Assembly (NCBI GenBank): GCA_964586145.1 | Contig: CAZPHH010000056.1 | Span: 1 to 31,647 of the forward strand | Length of the DNA: 31,647 bases | Source: JAFGJQ01 sp964586145 | GTDB lineage: Bacteria; Planctomycetota; Phycisphaerae; UBA1845 | Direction of reading: 5' to 3' | In this document: positions 25,420 through 31,647 of the stretch, in pieces | How positions within the stretch are numbered: the first letter of the stretch is position 1 | Layout of the letters: every line of letters begins with the position of its first letter | Notes under the pieces: generated by a model | What the model saw: the letters and a program-made list of their open reading frames with translations, nothing else | What the model was told of the DNA's origin: nothing | Database searches by the model: none | Program-made: the position numbers and the translations under genes

Positions 25420-25447
25420 TTGCATCCGGCCCGGTCTGCTGTACAAT
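25420..25447 (+). promoter_or_regulatory. Putative promoter between pyrK and the transglutaminase-like gene
   Basis: TTGCAT (25420-25425), 16-bp spacer, TACAAT (25442-25447). If used, it would transcribe through the terminator hairpin at 25481-25528 before reaching the gene at 25619. The -35 is moderate. Confidence 0.4.
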
Positions 25448-25480
25448 TAGGGTGCAATAACTCAGCCCATCCCAGCGCAT

Positions 25481-25528
25481 GGGCCGCCTAGCTGTTACGT
25501 CACGTGACACGGGTGGCCCAGCTTTTTT
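25481..25528 (+). terminator. Intrinsic terminator after pyrK (or leader terminator of the next gene)
   Basis: GGGCCGCC (25481-25488) pairs with GGTGGCCC (25512-25519) with one G-T wobble. The interior GTTACG/CGTGAC (25494-25508) adds six pairs and contains the palindrome GTCACGTGAC. Six T residues follow at 25523-25528. It lies 160 bp after pyrK stops and 90 bp before the next gene starts. Confidence 0.7.
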
Positions 25529-25618
25529 GCGCAGGGAATCCGGTTCGGCCCCCTGGTGCGGGGACGGAGGATCGCACGGCAACCGTTCGGAGTGCATGGA
25601 GACGAGGGCGAGGTCAGC

Positions 25619-26470
25619 ATGGGGTGGTGGCGAGCGTTCCATGGGCAGGCTTGGTGGGTCCGCTGGTCGGGGAAGTCCGGCATCCTGGCGTTGACGATCC
25701 TGCTTGTGGCGTATCCCTATCCCACCCGGCTGGTCACCCACATGCGTCGGTGGCAGAACCCGGCAGCGTTGATCAACCCGGATTCTCCCGCTCTGACGCC
25801 GCTGATCGACGATCTGCGTGACCGGATTCGGGCCGACCTGCCGGCCCGGAAGAAGCTTCGGATCGTCGAGGCCTACGTGTACGAGAAGCTTCCGTACGCC
25901 TGGGACTGGGACACCTGGGGCGTCGCCGACTACATCCCCACCGTCGAAGAAGCGCTGGAGCAAGGTCAGGAGGATTGCGACGGCCGCGCCGTGGTGGCGG
26001 CTTCGATCCTGAGCGCCTTCGGCCACAAGGCCGAGATCGTCTCGGACTATGCACACGTCTGGGTCAAGACGGAGGCCGGCGAGACCATGAGTCCCGGCAA
26101 GCGAAAGAGCATCGTCGCCTCCGACACCGGCGTCCGGGTCCACTGGCGGAACCTGTCGGATCTGTTTCGGGCGACGCTGTTTGGCTGGGCGGCCTTTCCC
26201 CTGCATCGTGAGCTCATCGTGCTGGTGGTTCTCTGGCTGCTGATCATGGCGCCGGGCACGAGTTGGCGTTGGCACGCGTTGATCGCGCTGCTGCTGGTGG
26301 ACGCCCTCCTGCGTCTGCGGGTGGCCGGCCGCGACGCTCACAACCCGATTGTCTGGCTTCAGGGGCTGGCATTGTTCGAGGCGGGTGTGGCTCTGTTCCT
26401 GGGCCGCATCGCGGCACGGCGGGCGCGTTCGCATTTCCCCGCTGCACCCCGCGTCGAGACACCCGCATGA
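25619..26470 (+). CDS. Membrane protein with transglutaminase-like domain
   Basis: 283 residues. GAGG at 25610-25613 is 5 nt before the ATG. One N-terminal membrane helix (about 20-36) leads to a soluble domain (about 50-165), then two to three C-terminal helices (about 198-260). The soluble domain has the transglutaminase-like/bacterial cysteine-protease pattern: EDCDGRAVVAASIL (Cys120 at the start of the active-site helix) and YAHVWVKT (His146). The third residue of the triad (Asp or Asn) would be some 15 residues on, but is not obvious. The fold can be a protease or amidase, and function cannot be fixed. The last residues are basic. sppA follows 167 bp later with its own ribosome site. Confidence 0.75.
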   Translation: MGWWRAFHGQAWWVRWSGKSGILALTILLVAYPYPTRLVTHMRRWQNPAALINPDSPALTPLIDDLRDRIRADLPARKKLRIVEAYVYEKLPYAWDWDTWGVADYIPTVEEALEQGQEDCDGRAVVAASILSAFGHKAEIVSDYAHVWVKTEAGETMSPGKRKSIVASDTGVRVHWRNLSDLFRATLFGWAAFPLHRELIVLVVLWLLIMAPGTSWRWHALIALLLVDALLRLRVAGRDAHNPIVWLQGLALFEAGVALFLGRIAARRARSHFPAAPRVETPA

Positions 26471-26637
26471 CCCTGCCTATGCGGCCCCGCCCGCGTCATC
26501 GACGGTAGGCATCTGTAACGACTTGTGGCCGCCCCGCGGCGTGCCCTGCCGCATCGAAATTTCCGTGTTACACTTGCGAAGGTACCGCAGGAGACGACCT
26601 GCAAAGCACGTTACGCAAAAAGGAGGAACACGCGAAG

Positions 26638-28497
26638 ATGACACGCACTCGACAATTCCTGGCGGCCTGCCTGCTGATGGGTCTGGCCGTGCCCCTCGTG
26701 TCTGCGCAGATCCCCGGGCTCACCAGTGCGGCGGAGCCTGCGAAGATCGTGCATTTCCGGCTTTCCGGCCCGATGCCGGAACGACCCACGGGAGAGACGT
26801 TTTCGCTGAACATGCAACAGCCCGTCAGCCTGCACGAGTTGACGGAGCGCATGAGCAAGGCCCGCTTTGACGATTCCGTGAAGGCCGTTGTCCTCACGTT
26901 CGAATCGCCGTCCATGGGGCTCGCGCAGTTGGAGGAACTGCGCAAGGCCATCGAGCTCTTCCGCGCCGTGGACAAGGACGTATACCTCCATGCAGACTCC
27001 CTGAGCACCGGGCTCTACGCGCTGGCCTGCTCGGCGTCCCACGTCAGCGTTGTGCCCACGGGCGACGTCTGGCTGACCGGTCTCTATGCCGAATCCCCGT
27101 ACTTGCGCGGCCTGCTCGACAAGATCGGCGTGCTGCCCGAATTCATCCAGATGGGCGACTACAAGAGCGCCGCCGAGACCCTGACCCTCACGGGCCCCAG
27201 CGAGCCGGCGAAAGAGATGATGAACTGGCTGTACGGCGGCCTCTATGAAAGCCTGGTCGGGATGATCGCGGAGTCACGCCGCCTTCCGGTCGAGAAGGTG
27301 AAGGAGATCATCGACAACGCGCCCTACACCGCCGAGGAGGCCAAGGCTGCGGGCCTGATTGACTCCGTCCGGCATGCCGAGGACTTCACGGCCGACCTGC
27401 AGAAGCGATACGGCATGTCCGCCAAGCTCGTCCGCGACTACGGCAAAAAGAAGGGACCGAGCATCGACTTCTCCAATCCGTTCTCCGCGTTCATGGGCCT
27501 GCTCGACGAAATCACCAAGTCCTCACGAAAATCCACCGGGACCGCGGTGGCCGTGGTCTACGTGGAAGGCACCATCATGACGGGGTCGGAGCAGCCCAGC
27601 CCGTTTGGCGGGTCGTCCGGGGCGTTCAGCTCGACCATCCGGCGAGCGCTGGACAAGGCGGAGGAGGATCCGTCGATCAAGGCGGTGGTTCTACGGGTCG
27701 ATTCGCCCGGGGGATCGGCCCTGGCCAGCGAGATCATCTGGAACGCCACCCAGCGGGTGAAGGCAAAGAAGCCACTGGTGGTCTCGATGGGCAACGTTGC
27801 GGGCAGCGGCGGATACTACGTGGCCTGCGGGGCCGACCGGATTTTCGCCGACGCCACGACCATTACGGCCTCCATCGGCGTGATCGGAGGCAAGCTGGTC
27901 ACGACAGACATGTGGGGCAAGCTGGGCATCACGTGGTACCCGCATCAATATGGCGCGAATGCGGACCTGCTGAACAGCGCCCACCCCTTCACCACGAAAG
28001 AACGCCAGATCATCACGAAGTACATGGAAGAAATCTACGGCGTGTTTCGGAATCGGGTGACGGAAGGACGGGGCGACAAGCTGAAGAAGCCCATCGACGA
28101 ACTGGCCGGCGGGCGGGTGTTCACGGGGGATCAGGCAAAGGACCTCGGCCTGGTGGATGAGATCGGCACGCTCAGCGCCGCGATCAAGCATGCCGCCGCC
28201 CAGGCCGACATCTCCGAATATGACATTCGCGTGCTGCCCGAGCCGAAGAACATCATGGACGTGCTGCTCGAGGCTTTCAGCGGCAAGTCGGAGGACGACG
28301 GGTTCCGGATCGACTCCGGGCGCGCCGCACCTTCGCTTATCGGCCCTGCGACACCGCTGACGGACATCGTGCTGCCGCTGCTGCGGAACCTGGATCCCCA
28401 GCGGGCACAGGCGCTGATTACGGCCCTGACGCGGCTGCAACTGGTCCACGAGGAACGGGTCATCCTGATGATGCCCGTTGATTTTGTGATCCGCTAG
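26638..28497 (+). CDS. sppA: Signal peptide peptidase SppA, long (67K) type
   Basis: 619 residues with AGGAGGAA (26621-26628) 9 nt before the ATG. The N-terminus (TRQFLAACLLMGLAVPLVSAQ) is a signal peptide or anchor. Two ClpP/crotonase-like domains follow, as in E. coli SppA. The first supplies the general base Lys176 in MGDYKSAAE; the second the nucleophile Ser390 in NVAGSGGYYVA, with DSPGGSALASE upstream forming the oxyanion region. It digests cleaved signal peptides in the membrane. The C-terminal 90 residues beyond the catalytic domain (ending FVIR) are longer than usual. A strong hairpin at 28542-28575 lies after the stop. Confidence 0.93.
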   Translation: MTRTRQFLAACLLMGLAVPLVSAQIPGLTSAAEPAKIVHFRLSGPMPERPTGETFSLNMQQPVSLHELTERMSKARFDDSVKAVVLTFESPSMGLAQLEELRKAIELFRAVDKDVYLHADSLSTGLYALACSASHVSVVPTGDVWLTGLYAESPYLRGLLDKIGVLPEFIQMGDYKSAAETLTLTGPSEPAKEMMNWLYGGLYESLVGMIAESRRLPVEKVKEIIDNAPYTAEEAKAAGLIDSVRHAEDFTADLQKRYGMSAKLVRDYGKKKGPSIDFSNPFSAFMGLLDEITKSSRKSTGTAVAVVYVEGTIMTGSEQPSPFGGSSGAFSSTIRRALDKAEEDPSIKAVVLRVDSPGGSALASEIIWNATQRVKAKKPLVVSMGNVAGSGGYYVACGADRIFADATTITASIGVIGGKLVTTDMWGKLGITWYPHQYGANADLLNSAHPFTTKERQIITKYMEEIYGVFRNRVTEGRGDKLKKPIDELAGGRVFTGDQAKDLGLVDEIGTLSAAIKHAAAQADISEYDIRVLPEPKNIMDVLLEAFSGKSEDDGFRIDSGRAAPSLIGPATPLTDIVLPLLRNLDPQRAQALITALTRLQLVHEERVILMMPVDFVIR

Positions 28498-28541
28498 GAT
28501 ATCCTGTTCAAAGCCTGCTCCAAGGAGCTTCTCACGGGCAA

Positions 28542-28575
28542 CGACCCCGCATTCCACTCATGGAATGCGGGGTCG
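28542..28575. terminator. Strong hairpin after sppA
   Basis: A perfect 15-bp stem: CGACCCCGCATTCCA (28542-28556), 4-nt loop, TGGAATGCGGGGTCG (28561-28575). There is no T-run on the plus strand, only CCCTT, so it may be a rho-assisted or mRNA-stabilising terminator. It stands between sppA and the tRNA promoter. Confidence 0.6.
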
Positions 28576-28635
28576 CCCTTCGGGTGCGTTTCGGCACGCC
28601 GACCCGCGCCGTCTCGGGCCGGGCTGCCGCCCCGG

Positions 28636-28664
28636 TTGACAGCCGCGCGGCGGGCCTCTACGAT
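28636..28664 (+). promoter_or_regulatory. Promoter of tRNA-Pro
   Basis: A perfect TTGACA (28636-28641), 17-bp spacer and TACGAT (28659-28664), 50 bp upstream of the mature tRNA 5' end. Confidence 0.75.
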
Positions 28665-28714
28665 GGGGGGTCTGTCGCGGGTTTGTGCTGTAGACGGCCC
28701 GCGTCGGACCCAAC

Positions 28715-28789
28715 CGGGGCGTGGCTCAGCCTGGCTAGAGCGCTGCGTTCGGGACGCAGAGGTCGCTGGTTCGAATCCAGTCGCCCCGA
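28715..28789 (+). tRNA. tRNA-Pro (anticodon CGG)
   Basis: A complete cloverleaf of 75 nt. Acceptor arms CGGGGCG (28715-28721) and CGCCCCG (28782-28788) pair fully; A28789 is the discriminator and CCA is not encoded. The anticodon stem CTGCG/CGCAG (28743-28747, 28755-28759) holds the loop TTCGGGA with anticodon CGG at 28750-28752 and G37, as expected for proline. The T loop TTCGAAT is intact. It decodes CCG. The neighbouring accessory genes and the recombinase-derived frame suggest that its 3' end was an integration site. Confidence 0.97.
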
Positions 28790-28797
28790 TTGCATTG

Positions 28798-28833
28798 GAC
28801 CACGACCGTTCTTCGGAGCGGCCGTGGTCTTTC
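28798..28833 (+). terminator. Terminator after tRNA-Pro with cUUCGg tetraloop
   Basis: A 14-bp stem with one mismatch (28798-28811 with 28816-28829) is closed by C(TTCG)G, the extra-stable tetraloop, and followed by TTT. It begins eight bases after the tRNA. The same DNA is read in frame on the minus strand by the protease-recombinase hybrid. Confidence 0.8.
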
Positions 28834-30043
28834 CATAGGGGTTTCGCCGCAGCGTTCAGCACCATTTCCCCACGTTTCTGCGATGGCCAGACGACGATGC
28901 GATCGACGTAGGTAGCGATGACCTCGCGGGTACGGTCGTTGCGCTCGCCGTCCATCGCCGCCCGCAGGCCCGCCAGTTGGGCGTGGGCCCACTTCCGCAG
29001 ATCGCCGATGTCGTGGCTCGCGGTCACCCGCTTGGCCATGCGAAGCTCCTCCTCGAGCGATTCCTTGCGCAGGCGCAACTGCGTCAGCCGTTCGTTGAGC
29101 ATCGCCAGGTTGGCGGGGTCGAGGTTCATCGTGAGCGCCGCGACCATGTCGTTGATCTGCGCGATCTCGCGGGCAATGCGTTCCGCGTCAGCCGTCCCCG
29201 AGTTCGTGGCGGCTACCGCCTGGGCGAGCTGCTGAACGGCGGCTTCGACCGCCTCGTCATCCGTGGCGATGGCCGCGCTGAGTTTGGGCCGCGACTCGCG
29301 CAGGATGTTGAGCATCTGCGCGGTCATGTCTTTCTCGCTGATGTCGCCCGCCAAGGCGGCAGCCTTGAGTTCGTCCACCCGCGCCTGGTTGGCGCCCCAG
29401 CCGCCGGATGGTCCGGCGCACGTGGACTCGATCCGGTTGATGCGATCCCGCTCATCGGCGCGGATCGCCTGTTCGTCGATGTTCAGAACGTCCGTGTTCA
29501 TGGTTCCCCTTTCCGTAGCGCGACGCGATGCCGCAATCGAGACCTGCGTCCCCGGGTCCGCGCCCAGCGGCGTAATACTCACTTCCCGAAGTCGGCCCTG
29601 CTTCACCAGCGCGAACCCGCGCGGCGATGACAGTGACCGACCATTGACCTCAACCTTCGTGCCCGCCGCGATGCGCTCGTGCTCGACCGGTTCGACGCCG
29701 ACCGATGCCTGAAACGAAAATCCGCCGGTGGTCATCTCCACGATCTGCCGCGCCGCTTCGCCGGCACCGCTCATGACGCCCGCCACGATCAGGCGGCCAT
29801 CAATCACGCTGGCCTCGCCGTGGCCCACCACGCCGCTCACACGGGCGTCGTGATCCGCCAAGAGCGGCACCTGGCCGGAGGCGTCCAGACCATCGAGGTT
29901 GATAGCCACGTCGCCCCAGCCCGGCACCCGCATCATGCCGCCGGTGTAGGCGACGATGCTGATACGGGGCCGCTTGGGTTCACCACTGGCCTCGATGGCG
30001 ACCTCGGACGCGGCCAGCAGCAGGTTGTCGGTTGCCACAGTGG

Positions 30044-30607
30044 TCATTCACGTACCTCCACTTTCGTGCCCTTGGGGTAGAACCGCACCCGCGCGTAGTC
30101 GTCGGGATCATCGGGCGCTTCGATCACCGTGACGACGCCCAGGGCGTCGAAGCTGGTGGTGAAGCCCAGGTTGTGCCGAGCGCACATGTACCGGTGCGCC
30201 CGCACCGCCTGGCCGAACCGCAGGTTGGACACCCAGCAGAAGTGGGTCCACTGGTTCCACTGCTCGTTCTCGTAGAGCCACTCGGCGGCGGCGTCGATGT
30301 CCTGCTTGGACCAGAACATCACCTTCGCCGACGGCACCGTGCCCACGTTGCCCTGGTCGTCGCTGACCAGCGACTGGCCGCGCTGCGGCTTGGCGATGCC
30401 CTTGTCGGCGAGGAACGCCAGGTCGGCCTCATCGCACTTGAGGCCCCGCAGCTTCAGTTCCGCCGCCGCGCCCTTGAGGCTTTTGGGGCAGGCCAGCGAG
30501 ATCGAGGAGTCCGCCGACCCCGGGTCGGCTAGGTCGTTGCCCGGCAACAGCCCCATTAGTTCGTCGAAGTCCTCGCGCAGCCAGTAGTGACGCTTCCTGT
30601 CCGCCAT
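30044..30607 (-). CDS. Accessory-element protein of unknown function
   Basis: 187 residues from ATG 30607, with AAGGAG 7 nt upstream; a GTG 18 bp further up lacks its own site. No signal peptide or membrane helix. Trp- and Tyr-rich stretches (RHYWLREDFDELMGLL, EWLYENEQWNQWTHFCWVSN) and an acidic middle are seen, but no known motif. The stop overlaps the start of the protease hybrid (ATGA), and the gene begins one base after the sigma-like gene ends, so all three are probably translated from one mRNA. By position it may be a phage structural or packaging accessory protein; this is unproven. Confidence 0.65.
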   Translation of the reverse strand: MADRKRHYWLREDFDELMGLLPGNDLADPGSADSSISLACPKSLKGAAAELKLRGLKCDEADLAFLADKGIAKPQRGQSLVSDDQGNVGTVPSAKVMFWSKQDIDAAAEWLYENEQWNQWTHFCWVSNLRFGQAVRAHRYMCARHNLGFTTSFDALGVVTVIEAPDDPDDYARVRFYPKGTKVEVRE

Positions 30608-30608
30608 G

Positions 30609-31178
30609 TCAGTCTCCTTGGTCACGATGGAACCCTTTCTGAAGTAGTGTCAGCTCGCGCTCAATCGTGCTGGTGCTGACACCGAGTGTTTGTGAGATTT
30701 CCTTGACCGTCATCTGCGCCATGCGGCACTCGACGATCCGCCGCTGCCGCTCTGTCAGCCCTTCGAGGTACTCCTGGACGATCATGTCCTCCACCGGGCT
30801 GGCGCGGGAGAGGGCACTGACCCCGACCGGCCGGTGCGGACTGCTCGCCGATTCGACGTGGTACGCCTCGGTGGCGTCCACGTCGTCCCGCTCGTCGTCG
30901 CTGCCCGCCGTCGGCAGGTAGCGCAGCGGCTGCGGCTCGTTCTTCAGCTCATTGGCCAGCCTCTCGGCCTCGTCCTTGGCCCGGTCGGACATGCGATGCT
31001 TGGCCAGGCCCTCGTTGCCCTTGGCCTTCCACACCTGCCAGCCCGCCAGGAACAGGTTCTGAGCGATGTCCTCTGCCCGGTGCCGGTCGTGAGCTGAGTC
31101 GAACTTGAGCAGGAGGTTCCGCGCGATCGCCTTGGCGTAGCAATCCAGCCGGTCCAGGACTTCCTTGTCGTCAACCAT
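30609..31178 (-). CDS. Sigma-70-like regulator of the accessory element
   Basis: 189 residues. GGGAG about 6 nt before the ATG. The N-terminal part (about 10-60) resembles sigma region 2 (AKAIARNLLLKF, HRAEDIAQNLFLAGW). A charged linker (about 65-125) follows. The C-terminus is a clear sigma region 4 helix-turn-helix: GLTERQRRIVECRMAQMTVKEIS (quoted in part as LTERQRRIVECRM) then LGVSTSTIEREL. This layout is that of ECF-like sigma factors and phage-encoded sigma-like proteins, which redirect RNA polymerase or bind DNA. It is the first gene of the element's coupled set. No anti-sigma gene is adjacent. Confidence 0.75.
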   Translation of the reverse strand: MVDDKEVLDRLDCYAKAIARNLLLKFDSAHDRHRAEDIAQNLFLAGWQVWKAKGNEGLAKHRMSDRAKDEAERLANELKNEPQPLRYLPTAGSDDERDDVDATEAYHVESASSPHRPVGVSALSRASPVEDMIVQEYLEGLTERQRRIVECRMAQMTVKEISQTLGVSTSTIERELTLLQKGFHRDQGD

Positions 31179-31539
31179 GTCGTCTCCCTGCGGGCCGCAT
31201 GCTGGCCCTCATTCTGCTTATCCGGCCGTCGAGGCGAGAATCCATCATCGAGCCTGGGGGTTTCTTTGCCTTCCCCTTACAGGCAGGGTGAGCGGGCAGG
31301 CACCATGCCCGTCCGTTCTGTTATTTCCGGCCCGGAGCCGGATTCGTAAAACGGACCCGAAGATTTCTTGGGCAGGGTCAACCGGGCGGTTGTAACGCAT
31401 TGCACTGCAGTAGCTTACTATCTTCGTCGCGTACTGCTTGTTGTGTTGCCCGAGAAGGGGGAGAATGGGATTTTCGGGAGGATTCAGTACGGATTGCGGC
31501 CGTGGTCACCCAGCACTCGCACGATGTGGAAACTCTTGA
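31179..31539. other. Intergenic region in accessory DNA
   Basis: 361 bp with no recognisable gene. Two small hairpins: CGGGCA/TGCCCG (31293-31311) and TCCGGC/GCCGGA near 31326-31342. Base composition is more mixed than in the flanking core genes. Near 31511-31536 a QHS...HDVETL reading could be a shifted, decayed piece of the recombinase fragment that follows. Confidence 0.4.
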
Positions 31540-31647
31540 CCAAAAGACGTTCGGACGATGATGATCTACTCGCATGTGCTCAACCGAGGCGGACGTGGTG
31601 TCCGCAGCCCGGCGGACGGACTGGCTCGTAGACCCGATGAGCGCTAG
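31540..31647 (+). pseudogene. C-terminal remnant of an integron-integrase-like tyrosine recombinase
   Basis: Thirty-five codons and a TAG stop at the window edge read PKDVRTMMIYSHVLNRGG followed by RGVRSPAD. IntI integrases and close relatives end in HKDVRTTMIYTHVLNRGG...GVRSPADRL, so the family match is strong over this short stretch and includes the nucleophilic Tyr in MIYSHV. A stop codon (31537-31539) lies immediately upstream in frame. A one-base shift there would restore LG-KDV, so the gene has been cut down and shifted. No attI or attC site is seen. Confidence 0.75.

Larger units (their letters stand above)
28494..30047 (-). pseudogene. Hybrid frame: phage prohead protease joined to serine recombinase C-terminus
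   Basis: One uninterrupted frame of 517 codons from ATG 30047 (GGAGG 7 nt upstream). Residues 1-180 match HK97-type prohead (maturation) serine proteases: PLLADHDAR (His66), a GGFSFQASVG strand (Ser115) and LREVSITPLGADPGTQVSI. The His-Ser spacing equals that of HK97 gp4. Residues about 185-262 resemble the scaffold-like tail after such proteases. From about 265 (nt 29250) the sequence changes to the coiled coil and C-terminal domain of a large serine recombinase: ARIAREI-type helices, LNERLTQLRLRKESLEEEL and YVDRIVVWP. The recombinase catalytic N-terminus is missing. Beyond about nt 28830 the frame continues through the tRNA terminator and antisense through the tRNA, which is not genuine protein. 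Protease activity is possible; recombinase activity is not. Confidence 0.75.

Noticed and set aside
25404..25447. TTGACG at 25404-25409 as -35 for the TACAAT at 25442
   Set aside because: The spacing is 32 bp, far too long; TTGCAT at 25420 with 16 bp is the better partner.
28494..28800. Protein encoded antisense to tRNA-Pro (reading GATGFEPATSASRTQ)
   Set aside because: This peptide is the well-known by-product of translating the antisense of a tRNA. It is read-through of the recombinase-derived frame, not a conserved domain.

Overview
The window is GC-rich, tightly packed bacterial DNA from a member of the Planctomycetota. The best evidence is the 16S rRNA fragment at the left edge. Positions 425-442 match exactly the EUB338-II probe, which is the planctomycete variant of the universal bacterial 16S site. 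Several predicted proteins also resemble families I associate with planctomycetes: the HYExAFE nuclease-like protein, the 188-residue RKR protein and the small GDY/VID membrane proteins. The presence of RodA plus a class B PBP suggests a Phycisphaerae-like lineage, but that is inference.

Layout. 1-800 is the 5' part of a 16S gene on the minus strand. It has a leader of about 490 nt with two promoters and a boxA, and is divergent from a lipoprotein metallophosphoesterase (1421-2377). An rsmC-like methyltransferase converges on that gene. After a 670-bp non-coding stretch comes a three-gene plus-strand operon: YkgJ-type Cys-cluster protein, lipoprotein, PD-(D/E)XK-like protein. A cassette of three small membrane proteins follows (6003-6964). 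On the minus strand lie a QTMAN/GTDC1-type glycosyltransferase coupled to an ArsR-type regulator, then rodA and mrdA. Next come a type I pullulanase (+), a secreted HEAT-repeat protein (-), a probably leaderless lipoprotein gene (+), a membrane-anchored GspG-domain protein (-), an HD-GYP response regulator (-), a small helical protein (-), aqpZ (+), a coupled pair of planctomycete genes (-), pyrK (+), a transglutaminase-like membrane protein (+) and sppA (+).

The right end (about 28790-31647) is accessory DNA next to a tRNA-Pro(CGG) gene. It carries a translationally coupled minus-strand set: a sigma-like protein, an unknown protein, and an open reading frame that joins a phage prohead protease to the C-terminal part of a serine recombinase. 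That frame then runs antisense through the tRNA. The last 108 bp encode the C-terminus of an integron-integrase-like tyrosine recombinase without its body. This looks like a decayed or rearranged integrative element or prophage end.

The most unusual regulatory structure is upstream of pyrK: a near-consensus promoter (24193-24221), a textbook intrinsic terminator (24306-24346), and only then the likely pyrK start (24378). This is either a transcription attenuator or a small terminated RNA. The terminator lies inside an in-frame leader reading frame whose ATG sits at the expected transcription start. No complete undescribed defence system is visible. All functions are read from motifs by eye; no database search was possible.
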